Source of the DNA: Acetobacteraceae bacterium
GTDB taxonomy: Bacteria; Pseudomonadota; Alphaproteobacteria; Acetobacterales; Acetobacteraceae
Assembly (NCBI GenBank): GCA_027487385.1
Contig: JAIYDS010000090.1
Location: 29,608-93,607, forward strand
DNA length: 64,000 nucleotides
Direction of reading: 5' to 3'
The notes below the pieces were generated by a model, which made no database searches, was not told the origin of the DNA, and saw only the letters and a list, made by a program, of their open reading frames with translations. Positions 1-7,539 of this stretch are shown here, one piece after another; position 1 is the first letter of the stretch; each line of letters begins with the position of its first letter. The translations under genes were made by a program, and so were the position numbers.

Positions 1-202
1 GACCCAGGATGCGTTGCATCGCCTCGACCCGCTCTGGGAGCATCTGTTCCCCGCGGAGCAGGCGCGGATCGTCCGGTCGCTGGTGGAGCGGGTGGTGGTG
101 GGTCCAGGCGGCGCGGATATCCGGCTGCGGGTGGAGGGGCTGCATGGGCTTGTCCGCGACCTCACCGCCATCTCGCCCAGCGCCCTGATGGCGGCAGCAT
201 GA
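1..202 (+). CDS. Serine site-specific recombinase, C-terminal end only (cut by window start)
   Basis: The frame is open from the window edge, so the ATG at 14 in the ORF track is internal. The translated end (LDPLWEHLFPAEQARIV and onward) matches closely, by eye, the last 65 or so residues of the full-length serine recombinase at 32663-34015, which reads LDPLWGELFPAEQARIV. This part lies after the catalytic and DNA-binding domains, so nothing can be said about activity. The stop overlaps the start of the next gene by four bases (ATGA), exactly as in the second recombinase module, so both are the same two-gene arrangement. It probably belongs to an integrated element lying mostly left of the window. 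Confidence 0.8.
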   Translation, partial: TQDALHRLDPLWEHLFPAEQARIVRSLVERVVVGPGGADIRLRVEGLHGLVRDLTAISPSALMAAA

Positions 203-630
203 CGACCGCGACCAGCATCACGGTCCGGGTGCCGCTGACAATCCGTCATCGGCCAGGCCGGAAGACCGTCGTGACGCCGATGACCGACGGCGCCGCACCG
301 GTCACTACGCGGGCGGACCCGGCGTTGGTGAAGGCGCTGGCGCGGGCGTTTCGGTACCAGCGGATGCTGGATGAGGGTCGATATGCGAACATCACTGAGA
401 TGGCCGTCGCCGAGCGCCTCGAGCGCGGCTACCTGGGTAGCCTGCTGCGGCTGACGTTGCTGGCGCCCGGCCTGGTTGAGGCAATCCTGGAAGGACGGCA
501 GGCGGAGGGGGTGACTCTGCCGGCGCTGTTGGAGCCGTTTCCGGCGGAATGGGCGGTGCAGCGCGAGGCGCTTGCGATCCCACAATCCCGGCACCCCGGT
601 GGTCAGCAGCGCACCGGTAGACCGGGGTAG
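199..630 (+). CDS. Small recombinase-associated protein, copy A
   Basis: A 143-residue protein starting on ATGA overlapping the recombinase stop. It opens with SITVRVPLTIRHRPGRKTVV, a short basic segment, followed by a region with helix-turn-helix character (residues about 55-95: AERLERGYLGSLLRLTLLAP). A full-length relative sits in the same position behind the second recombinase at 34012-34494, and two broken relatives lie at about 2875-3051 and 4560-4650. Constant coupling to the recombinase suggests it acts with it, perhaps as a DNA-binding accessory or directionality factor; that role is inference. The C-terminus differs from copy D. I do not recognise a named family. Confidence 0.7.
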   Translation: MTTATSITVRVPLTIRHRPGRKTVVTPMTDGAAPVTTRADPALVKALARAFRYQRMLDEGRYANITEMAVAERLERGYLGSLLRLTLLAPGLVEAILEGRQAEGVTLPALLEPFPAEWAVQREALAIPQSRHPGGQQRTGRPG

Positions 631-675
631 CGGGGTGAAGCAGATGCCAGCGACCGGGAATTGACGGTTTGAGCT

Positions 676-1818
676 TCAGCCCGCCCCCTGCTGCGGCAGG
701 ATCAGGAACTTCTCCCCCGTTGCTCGACGACAATAGGCCCGAATGATCTCCGGCCTCAGCGCCTCGGCCAGCGAGATTTCAGCGGTGTAGTGGCTGGCAA
801 ATGTAGTCTTCAGTTCGGCGGCCACGCGGGCGCGCAGCCGCGCCTCCGTTGCAGCACCCAGCTTCTTCAGCGCGGGCATGAGCAACCAGCCGCCCAGCCC
901 CCAGGCAAAGCCGATCGGTGCGCGCTCGAAGGTGGTGGGGCCGGTGTCCAGCCGGCCGTATAGGTAGATCTGCTTGTGCCGGTCCGAGCCGTAGTGGTTG
1001 TAGCCGCTGGCGGCCTGCCTTGCTGCCGCCTCCATAGCAGCCAGGATCTGCCCGGCCAGCGGTCCGCCGCCCACGGCGTCGAAGCCCAGGGTGGCACCGG
1101 TCTCCGCCAGTGCCGCGGTCAGCGCTGCGGTGACGTCCGCGGCGCGGCTGTCCACGACATGGCTGGCGCCATGGCCGCGCAGCAGCGCCGCCTGTTGTGG
1201 GCTGCGCACGATGTTCACGAGGCCGATGCCGTCCGCCACGCAGATGCGGTTCAACATCTGGCCGAGGTTGGAGGCCGCGGCGGTGTGTACGAGGGCCGTG
1301 TGACCCTCCTGGCGCATGGTCTCCACGAAGCCCAGCGCCGTCATGGGATTGACGAACCAGGAGGCGCCGTCGTGCGGCATCGTCCCCGCGGGCAGAACCA
1401 AGCACTCCGCCGCCTTGGCGCGGCGGTACTGCGCCCACATCGCCCCGCCGAACACCCCGACTTGTTGCCCGAGCAGATGCGCGGCCTCGGCACCGGCGCG
1501 CACCACGGTGCCTGCGCCTTCATTGCCCACGGGCAGCGAAGCATCGAGCCGGGCGGCGATGGCCGTCAGCGCCGTCGCCGGCACCAGCGCGCGCACCACG
1601 GGCCGTGCTGCCGTTCCAGCGAACTCGGCCGTGTCGAGCGCGGCCGGGCCCAGCAGGACGCCGATGTCCGAGGGATTGATCGGCGTGGCCTCGACCCGCA
1701 AGACGATCTCGTCGGCGGCCGGTTCGGGCACCGCCGCCTCCTGCAGAGAGTGCTCCAGCACGCCGTCCCCGCTGATGCGCGAGCGCAGCTCCAGCCCGTG
1801 CAGTCCGTTGTCGTTCAT
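676..1818 (-). CDS. Zinc-type alcohol dehydrogenase / quinone oxidoreductase-like (MDR) protein
   Basis: A 380-residue medium-chain dehydrogenase/reductase. The N-terminal GroES-like part contains LRVEATPINPSDIGVLLG and GNEGAGTVV, typical of quinone-oxidoreductase-like members; the Rossmann part follows (ALVHTAAASNLGQMLNRI, then a GFDAVGGG segment). I chose the ATG at 1818 rather than the longer ORF start at 1968 because a GGGGGAGG ribosome site lies just upstream and the family fold begins there. It is 50 bases downstream of the aldolase gene on the same strand, so the pair is probably an operon. Likely role: NAD(P)H-dependent oxidation or reduction of a carbonyl intermediate in a small catabolic route. 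The substrate is unknown. Confidence 0.82.
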   Translation of the reverse strand: MNDNGLHGLELRSRISGDGVLEHSLQEAAVPEPAADEIVLRVEATPINPSDIGVLLGPAALDTAEFAGTAARPVVRALVPATALTAIAARLDASLPVGNEGAGTVVRAGAEAAHLLGQQVGVFGGAMWAQYRRAKAAECLVLPAGTMPHDGASWFVNPMTALGFVETMRQEGHTALVHTAAASNLGQMLNRICVADGIGLVNIVRSPQQAALLRGHGASHVVDSRAADVTAALTAALAETGATLGFDAVGGGPLAGQILAAMEAAARQAASGYNHYGSDRHKQIYLYGRLDTGPTTFERAPIGFAWGLGGWLLMPALKKLGAATEARLRARVAAELKTTFASHYTAEISLAEALRPEIIRAYCRRATGEKFLILPQQGAG

Positions 1819-1868
1819 GTCGCCTCCCCCTTGATGCGCTGATGGTCCCGACCGCTCCGGCCGGACCT

Positions 1869-2711
1869 TCAGTACGTTCCGGTCTTCACCGGCTGCGGCG
1901 CGGGCGTAGGCGCCGTCGTCGCCTCGCCCGTCAGCATCGCCCGCATGCCCGCGCCGTTGGTGCGCCACCAGTCGAAGAGGATCCGCACGTCCCAGCCGAT
2001 GCAGAAGTGTTTCACCCCCATCTCCAGATACGGCGCCGCGCCCGAAATATCGGCCAGTTCCACACGCGGATGCTTGCCCATCCGCAGCGCCGTCTCGATC
2101 GTCCAGCGCTCCGCCTTAACCACGTCAGGGTGCGACCGCTGCCCGGTAAGCCCGAGACTCATCGAGTAGTCTGAGGACCCGAACTGCACCATGTCGATGC
2201 CAGGAACCGACAGGATCGCCTCCAGGTCCTGCACGCACTCGCGCTTCTCGACCATGATGGCGATCACCACCTCGTTCAGAGCATCGACATAGGCCGGCGA
2301 GCCGCCCTCCAGCACCGTGCCGACATCGCGCCGCATGCCGACGCCGAGCCGGCCGCCGCTGCCTGGCGTCTCGGCGCGCACTGCGGCAACGCAGGCCTCG
2401 GCATCCGCCACCGTCCGGATATCGGCGAAGAGCACGCTCTGGAACCCCGACCCGATCGCTCGCATCGCTTGGTGCGTGTACTGCTTTTGCTCGACCTTGA
2501 TCATGCCGCCGAGGTTCTTCAGCTCGAACGCACGGCCGAGATTGTCGAGGTCGTGCATGGTGAAGGGCGCGTACTCCGCAGTGAACTCGACGTAGTCGTA
2601 GTTCTCGGCGTCGCCAATCAGTTCCACGAGCGTGGGCCAGCTGGACAGGATATGCGTGCCGATCGTCGGTTCCCCGGCGTTCAGCTTCTGGCGCAGGCGG
2701 TTGGGGCGCAT
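1869..2711 (-). CDS. HpcH/HpaI-family aldolase
   Basis: A 280-residue class II aldolase of the HpcH/HpaI type, which cleaves or forms carbon-carbon bonds on 2-keto acids with a divalent metal. Family marks include the opening LRQKLNAGEPTIGTHI, an internal VEKRECVQDLEAILSVPGID and FGSSDYSMSLG, where the Glu and Asp would bind metal. Start at 2711 is supported by a GGAGG site seven to ten bases upstream; the ORF-track start at 2936 would add an unrelated leader. It precedes the dehydrogenase at 676-1818 and is divergent from the flavin monooxygenase at 3212. Together they look like a short degradation cassette for an unidentified compound. The C-terminal tail is proline and threonine rich. Confidence 0.85.
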   Translation of the reverse strand: MRPNRLRQKLNAGEPTIGTHILSSWPTLVELIGDAENYDYVEFTAEYAPFTMHDLDNLGRAFELKNLGGMIKVEQKQYTHQAMRAIGSGFQSVLFADIRTVADAEACVAAVRAETPGSGGRLGVGMRRDVGTVLEGGSPAYVDALNEVVIAIMVEKRECVQDLEAILSVPGIDMVQFGSSDYSMSLGLTGQRSHPDVVKAERWTIETALRMGKHPRVELADISGAAPYLEMGVKHFCIGWDVRILFDWWRTNGAGMRAMLTGEATTAPTPAPQPVKTGTY

Positions 2712-2874
2712 GGTTTCGTTTCCTCCGGCGGATGGGGCAATGATTCCAAGCTTCGTCCCATCAGGACAGTTCAGCAACCTGAGCGGCTCCACATGCCGTA
2801 AACACCTAGGACCGAGACGTCGTGCTCTTCGTAAGGTGTTGAGGAAGCGGGGACCTGCCGAACGGCTCCCGGCG

Positions 2875-3051
2875 CAGCGGATCGAGCGGGGGTACCTGGG
2901 CAGCCTGCTGCGGCTGACGCTGCTGGCGCCGGCCATTGTCGAGGCGATGCTGGACGGTTTGCAGTCTGAGGGTGTGATGCTGCCGGAGCTGATGGGGCCA
3001 TTTTCGTTGCATCGGGAGACGCAATGCGGCCGGCAACCGGGGAATGGCTGA
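2875..3051 (+). pseudogene. Remnant of recombinase-associated small gene, copy B (3' half)
   Basis: Frame-preserved segment RIERGYLGSLLRLTLLAP, continuing to MLPELMGPF, matches residues 73-110 of the gene at 199-630 in both protein and DNA. The upstream half of that gene is missing; the sequence before it reads into the leader of the aldolase gene. No start or ribosome site fits. It is a leftover from an earlier integration, lying in the 500-base divergent intergenic region between the aldolase and the monooxygenase. It could still be translated as the tail of a longer spurious ORF, but I do not regard it as functional. Confidence 0.7.
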
Positions 3052-3126
3052 ATTCCGCTCCCCGTTTCTGAGTTGCCCTGATCTGGTCTGGCCTCGATCT
3101 GCGCGGCGCATTATTAGCCTGATACT

Positions 3127-3143
3127 GCTACCGCAGCGGTAGC
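3127..3143. promoter_or_regulatory. Perfect 8-bp palindrome (operator candidate)
   Basis: GCTACCGC-A-GCGGTAGC, a perfect inverted repeat around one base. It lies 69 bases upstream of the monooxygenase start, in the divergent region shared with the aldolase/dehydrogenase operon. Its size and position fit a dimeric repressor site, but no regulator gene is adjacent, so the function is inferred. Confidence 0.4.
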
Positions 3144-3211
3144 GAAGGCGATGCCAGGAGCCATAAGCCAAGGTCATCCTGCCCTTCCGGCGACTCGACG
3201 GGACCTGAATC

Positions 3212-4522
3212 ATGAGCACTCCGAAGCAGATCGGCCTCGGCCTCTCCATGCGTTATCTCGGCTACCACGCCGCAGCCTGGCGACACCCTTCCGCCGACCC
3301 GGACGCAGCGTCCAAGTTCAGCCACTACAAATATATCGCCCAGACCGCAGAGGCCGCGCGGCTCGACATGGTGTTCCTGGCCGACGGCATCGGTCTGCGC
3401 ACCCCAGACACACCACCCGGCGCGCTCCAGCGTTCGCATCAAACCTTCGAGCTTGAGCCGCTGACGCTCCTCTCGGCACTTTCCTCCGTGACGACGCATA
3501 TCGGCCTCGTCGCCACGGCCTCGACCACCTACAACGAACCTTATCACGTGGCTCGCAAATGGGCCTCGCTGGACCATCTGAGCGGCGGGCGCGCGGGATG
3601 GAACATCGTCACCTCCTGGTCGGAGATCGAGGCCCGCAACTTCGGGCGCGAAAAGCACATGGAATACAACCTGCGCTATGAGCGCGCGGCCGAGTTCGTC
3701 GAGGTTGTGAAAGGGCTCTGGGACAGTTGGGAGGAGGATGCCGGGGTCTTCGACAAGGCGAGTGGCATCCTGCTCGACACGTCGAAGATGCACACGCTCT
3801 TTCACAAGGGAAAGCACTTTCAGGTCGAGGGGCCGTTGACTATCAAACGCACGCCACAGGGCCGCCCGGTGATGGTCCAGGCAGGTGCCGCGCAGCAGGG
3901 AATGGCGATCGCGGCGCAGAGCGCGGACGTGGTCTATTCTTCCCATTTCGACATCGAGGCCGGGCGCTCTTACTACGCCGACCTCAAGGCCCGTCTTCCG
4001 AAATACGGGCGCGAGCCGGACAGCCTGAAGATCATGCCCGGCGTCACTCTCTTCATCGGCCGCACGCGCGCAGAGGCGAAGGCGCAATACGACCAGCTGA
4101 ACGAGTTGGTCGCGCCAGAGCTTGGCCTGTCCTATCTCTACCAGCAGTTTGGCGACCTCAGTGGCCACGACCTTGACGGTCCGGTGCCTGAGCCACCGGA
4201 TCCGCGAATCAAGAGCATGGCGGCAAAGCTGCTTGCGCTCGCGCGGCGCGATAATCTGACGATCCGGCAGCTCTACGCCACCATCACGCCGGGCTTCGGC
4301 GGCCGGTGTGTGATCGGCACCGCGAAGGACATCGTGGACGACATGCAGGAATGGATCGAAGGCGGAGCGGCGGATGGATTCAACCTCTGTCCGCCGGTTC
4401 TGCCGCTGGGGCTGGATCAGTTCGTGGAGTTCGTGCTCCCGGAGCTGCGCGCGCGGTATGTTTCGCACGCAATATGCCGGGCCAACGCTGCGGGAAAACC
4501 TGGGACTGGTGCCACCGGCTAA
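3212..4522 (+). CDS. LLM-class flavin-dependent monooxygenase (NtaA/SnaA/DszA type)
   Basis: A 436-residue luciferase-like monooxygenase of the nitrilotriacetate/dibenzothiophene-sulfone group, which uses FMNH2 delivered by a separate reductase. Seen directly: the family opening (GLGLSMRYLGYHAAAWRHP), the ATASTTYNEPYHVARKWASL segment, SGGRAGWNIVTSW, and PQGRPVMVQAGAAQQGMAIA with the later HFDIEAGRSYYADLK. Length is normal for the group. No flavin reductase gene lies nearby, so the reduced flavin must come from elsewhere. It diverges from an aldolase and a dehydrogenase, which suggests oxidative opening of a substrate followed by cleavage; the substrate is not evident. The start ATG at 3212 begins the conserved region directly. 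Confidence 0.87.
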   Translation: MSTPKQIGLGLSMRYLGYHAAAWRHPSADPDAASKFSHYKYIAQTAEAARLDMVFLADGIGLRTPDTPPGALQRSHQTFELEPLTLLSALSSVTTHIGLVATASTTYNEPYHVARKWASLDHLSGGRAGWNIVTSWSEIEARNFGREKHMEYNLRYERAAEFVEVVKGLWDSWEEDAGVFDKASGILLDTSKMHTLFHKGKHFQVEGPLTIKRTPQGRPVMVQAGAAQQGMAIAAQSADVVYSSHFDIEAGRSYYADLKARLPKYGREPDSLKIMPGVTLFIGRTRAEAKAQYDQLNELVAPELGLSYLYQQFGDLSGHDLDGPVPEPPDPRIKSMAAKLLALARRDNLTIRQLYATITPGFGGRCVIGTAKDIVDDMQEWIEGGAADGFNLCPPVLPLGLDQFVEFVLPELRARYVSHAICRANAAGKPGTGATG

Positions 4523-4559
4523 CCGCTACGCATCCAACCCGTAGCCCCTAGTAGCGCCA

Positions 4560-4650
4560 AAGGCGGAAGACCGTCGTGACGCCGATGACCGATGGCGCGG
4601 TTCGGTCACGACGCGCGCCGGTTCGGTGCTATTGAAGGCGCTGGCAACCT
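4560..4650 (+). pseudogene. Remnant of recombinase-associated small gene, copy C (5' part)
   Basis: The DNA GGAAGACCGTCGTGACGCCG and the following 60 bases match positions 258-340 of copy A, with scattered substitutions and small indels, ending at the shared GGCGCTGGC. The reading frame is broken. It is a short relic lying between the monooxygenase stop and the end of the NACHT gene. Copies B (3' half) and C (5' part) flank the monooxygenase gene in inverted order relative to the intact gene, so at least two insertion or rearrangement events are needed. Confidence 0.6.
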
Positions 4651-4653
4651 TGG

Positions 4654-6468
4654 TTACCCCGCAGCCTTGCGCCGCCGCCGAGGCTGGCGGGGCGTAGGTG
4701 TTGAACGCCGAGCGGAAGGCGCCAAGGGCGGCGAGACGTCCATGACCACTACGCGCACGGCGTCGCCGGACTCATTCACTAGGTTTTGTAGAGCACCCTC
4801 GAGCGCCACCGGATTCGAGATGATGTCGCCGGATCCTGGGTGCGCCAGTCTTTTCAACCCGCACCAGAAGACGAGGTACACGCCCCGCCCTGCGGACGAC
4901 GGTTCGCGAGCGTAGCCTTCGCCGAGTTGGTCTCTCCAAGCTGTCCAAAGCTCGGGGTGCCACTCCCCCTTCGCCTCAATGGGCAGCGTGCACGCGCGCA
5001 GTAGGGCCGGAATGGCACCGGCGCGCCCGTCTTCGGGCACTGAGGCGTCGAGCACGACACTGGAGAGGGTCGGGGCCAGTTCAGGCAATGCTTGGCCATC
5101 CGACAGCGCCTCGAGCACGCACCACGCGAGTTGTCCCGGCCACGGCCGGCTTTCGAGGATCTCGCGTAAGGCGCCGGCCAGGGCGGGCGAGGCGAGCGCC
5201 GCCAGGCGCGCCTCGCCCCACAGGTCGCTGCGGAAGAAGGGGTCGCGGCGCTCGAGATCGGCGAGCGCGCCAAGTAGAGCGTGCAGCGCGGCAGGGCCGA
5301 ACTCGCTCGGGTCGCCGTAGGCCAGGACGCCGTAGGGGTCGAGGCGCACGAGGCTTTCCGCTCGCGAAGGCAGCAGCGTGGCGACCCAGGCGAACAGTCC
5401 CCGCAGCGATGGGTGCGGCTCTGGGTTGCGCCCGCACAGGAGGGCCTCGACCCGTCGCAGCGGAAGGCCGCGCTCCCCCACTCGGCGCGCGAGGAACCGT
5501 GCTGCGAGGAACTCCGCCACGGTGCGATGCTGGGGCGCGAAGCGGCCCTCTCCAACTCCGGAAAAGAGCCGCGAGGCGAGCGCGGCGCGCAGTGCGTCTC
5601 CGTTCGTTCCCTCCGGATCAAGGTCATCTAGCGACACATCTCGCTGGTCGGTCGACGAATCGAGCGACACCGCGTCGCGGTCAGCAAGAAGCAACGCGGA
5701 GCACGCGAGCCCGGCCGCGTCGAGCAAGGCGGCAGGCGGTGGCGGACGGCCCGCGTGGTGCAGCCGAGGCCGCTCACGGTTGGCCTCTCGGGCGAGGAGA
5801 TCCGCAGCCGTTTCGTACAAGGTCCGGCGCGACGAAGGGAGGCCGCCTCCCCTTGAGGCGACGTCCAGCATGAGAAGCAGGGTTTGGGGGTTGCGGAGGA
5901 GGGGAGTGAGCCGCGCTTCCTCCACCTGCTGGAGAAACTCGGCGGGATCCTGCCCACCGGCACGGACGAGCGCCTCGACGCCTGCGTCGTCTAGCGGGAG
6001 CAACCGGACACGGAGTAGGGGGCGGCTGCCCGCTGCGTCTCTCAGCACTCGCGTGCCGGCAAGCGCAGCCCAGTCCACCGGTCGGCACGAAAGCCAGAAG
6101 CGGGGTTGGCCGCATTCGTGCAACTTCCATGCGACAGCGTCGGCTGGGTTCGATGGCCCGCCGGCAAGCGCCTCGTCCAGCGCGTCCAGGATAAGCGGCG
6201 TGCCGGGCGTTACCCAACCGGTCGGCCTTGCCAGGAATTGGCGAACCGGGACGAAGATGCCGCCGCAGACGCTTGCCGCCTCCACCATACAGGTTGTCTT
6301 GCCGCTACCAGGGTCGCCTAGGATCAGGACGCACACGTCGTCGGGGAGGTCCCGCAAGCGAAGAGAGCGGCGCTCCGAGCGTGGGTCATCTTCAACGATC
6401 TCGACTGTCCGCTCCACGCTAAGTGCGGCGCCGACAAGGCGTACTTGGGAACCACCATCTGACGACAT
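4654..6468 (-). CDS. NACHT/STAND-type NTPase, probably C-terminally truncated
   Basis: A 604-residue P-loop NTPase. Walker A is LILGDPGSGKTT (about residue 50); Walker B TPLILDALDEAL with the extra acidic residues is typical of NACHT ATPases; a sensor-like RFWLSCRP follows. The rest is leucine-rich helical sequence resembling a repeat-type sensor arm. Bacterial NACHT proteins commonly act in phage defence; that role here is inference. I see no effector domain (nuclease, protease, TIR) at either end. The last 30 residues are Arg/Pro-rich low-complexity sequence running into the relic at 4560-4650, so the gene was probably cut by an insertion and its original C-terminus lost. ATG at 6468 preferred over GTG at 6540; neither has a strong ribosome site. 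Confidence 0.75.
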   Translation of the reverse strand: MSSDGGSQVRLVGAALSVERTVEIVEDDPRSERRSLRLRDLPDDVCVLILGDPGSGKTTCMVEAASVCGGIFVPVRQFLARPTGWVTPGTPLILDALDEALAGGPSNPADAVAWKLHECGQPRFWLSCRPVDWAALAGTRVLRDAAGSRPLLRVRLLPLDDAGVEALVRAGGQDPAEFLQQVEEARLTPLLRNPQTLLLMLDVASRGGGLPSSRRTLYETAADLLAREANRERPRLHHAGRPPPPAALLDAAGLACSALLLADRDAVSLDSSTDQRDVSLDDLDPEGTNGDALRAALASRLFSGVGEGRFAPQHRTVAEFLAARFLARRVGERGLPLRRVEALLCGRNPEPHPSLRGLFAWVATLLPSRAESLVRLDPYGVLAYGDPSEFGPAALHALLGALADLERRDPFFRSDLWGEARLAALASPALAGALREILESRPWPGQLAWCVLEALSDGQALPELAPTLSSVVLDASVPEDGRAGAIPALLRACTLPIEAKGEWHPELWTAWRDQLGEGYAREPSSAGRGVYLVFWCGLKRLAHPGSGDIISNPVALEGALQNLVNESGDAVRVVVMDVSPPLAPSARRSTPTPRQPRRRRKAAG

Positions 6469-6561
6469 GCTTTTACGGCACCAGAGACGGCTCGGCGGCC
6501 AGGCCCTCGGTTCCTGCAAACGGAACCACCCGACTTCCACGCAGCAAGTTCAGGACAACCG

Positions 6562-6584
6562 GCATGCTATCCAAGTTAGCATGC
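6562..6584. promoter_or_regulatory. 8-bp inverted repeat upstream of the NACHT gene
   Basis: GCATGCTA-TCCAAGT-TAGCATGC, a perfect inverted repeat with a seven-base spacer, 94 bases upstream of the NACHT start. It could be an operator or a small hairpin in the leader. The following AT-rich stretch near 6685-6725 would be a plausible promoter region, but no clear -35/-10 pair stands out. Confidence 0.35.
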
Positions 6585-6885
6585 AAAGGCGACGCTGCCC
6601 CAACTCCTGGGCGAACACAGCGGCTTTCTTCCTCCAGTATCTTTCGCTAGGCGGTCGGGTTGCGGAGTCCCCCCAAGCTCAGCGCGAAGAAATTATCATA
6701 AAATCAATGAGATAAAGCTCGATGGTTAAATCGGGCTACCCCCGAGCTTCGGAGACTTTCGCGCCGCTGGAGAGTGCTTTCCGGGTTCGTTGCGTTCTCC
6801 AACCCCAAGCCACCACGCCACAACGCCAGGAAAACTGCGGTTCACGGCGCCGTTTGATACGTGGTGAATGGTGGTTCGGGGAGAT

Positions 6886-6960
6886 ACTGGAGCAGCAGTG
6901 GCAACCGGAATCCAACCTTCGCTGGGTCCCGTGAGACGCGTCACGCTGGCTGAGACGTTT
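6886..6960 (+). repeat. Dispersed repeat, left copy (pairs with 43718-43800)
   Basis: The stretch beginning ACTGGAGCAGC and containing ACCGGAATCCAACCT and GTGAGACGCGT recurs at 43718-43800 with about three quarters of bases matching by eye. In one frame both copies read TGIQP(S/A)L followed by VRRV, so they may be decayed coding sequence, but I cannot assign a family. Both lie at the edges of accessory blocks. The rest of the 6585-7020 gap holds nothing I recognise. Confidence 0.5.
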
Positions 6961-7022
6961 TCCGAAGTGCAAGCCTACGCGGCCGCGGTGTTGCAGCAAT
7001 CGTCGGCAGGGCCAGGGTCAGA

Positions 7023-7380
7023 CTAGCTCACTGCGCATCGGAACGAGCCACGCAGCCAGCGCCCACAGCACCCGGCGCGTGATGGTGCCCGAGAGTTTGG
7101 CTGAAGCGACCTGCGCCTCCATCTGCCAGGGTCGACGCGCGGGCGCGGCAGCACGGCCCTCGGTCCGTCCCATCCGCCCCCGCGCAGTAGCGCCCGCGGC
7201 ACCGCGATCTCTATCGGCCCGAATGAGCCGGGCAGCTGGAGGCTCCGATGCCGGTGGCCCGACGTGCCGCCGTGCTCGTAGCGGGCGCGCTCCAGCCCCG
7301 AAGCCACCTCCTGTTCGACCAGTTCCTTGATCAGCGCGCAGATCCGGCCCCGGATCCCGCTATCAATCGGACCAACGTTG
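7023..7380 (-). pseudogene. IS256-like transposase remnant
   Basis: Minus-strand reading gives LIKELVEQEVASGLERARYE then GHRHRSLQLPGSFGPIEIAV, the N-terminal region of IS256-family transposases that precedes the catalytic core. After PRALL the frame is lost; in another frame the piece KLSGTITRRVLWALAA resembles the later TNTRRVRRAL motif of the same family, with the middle deleted. There is no intact DDE core. It is dead, but it marks a past insertion directly upstream of the sugar operon, and may be connected with its arrival. Confidence 0.62.
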
Positions 7381-7493
7381 GCTTCCCCGGAAAAAATGGT
7401 GGACGGCACCGCCCCCCCAATGCTGTCCTTATCCCCGGCGGTCCTCGCCCAGTATGGCTGCGGTGGGCATCGTGTGTTGCAAACGGCAGAGAC

Positions 7494-7499
7494 TATACA
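7494..7499 (+). promoter_or_regulatory. Possible -10 element for the sugar operon
   Basis: TATACA in an ACTATACAATCG context, 41 bases upstream of the first gene start at 7540. A TTGCAA lies upstream but only 11 bases away, too close for a standard sigma-70 -35 box. It is the only AT-rich promoter-like motif between the IS256 relic and the operon. Confidence 0.25.
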
Positions 7500-7539
7500 A
7501 TCGTGTTTCCCACCACTTCCGCGACGGCACCCTGGGGAG

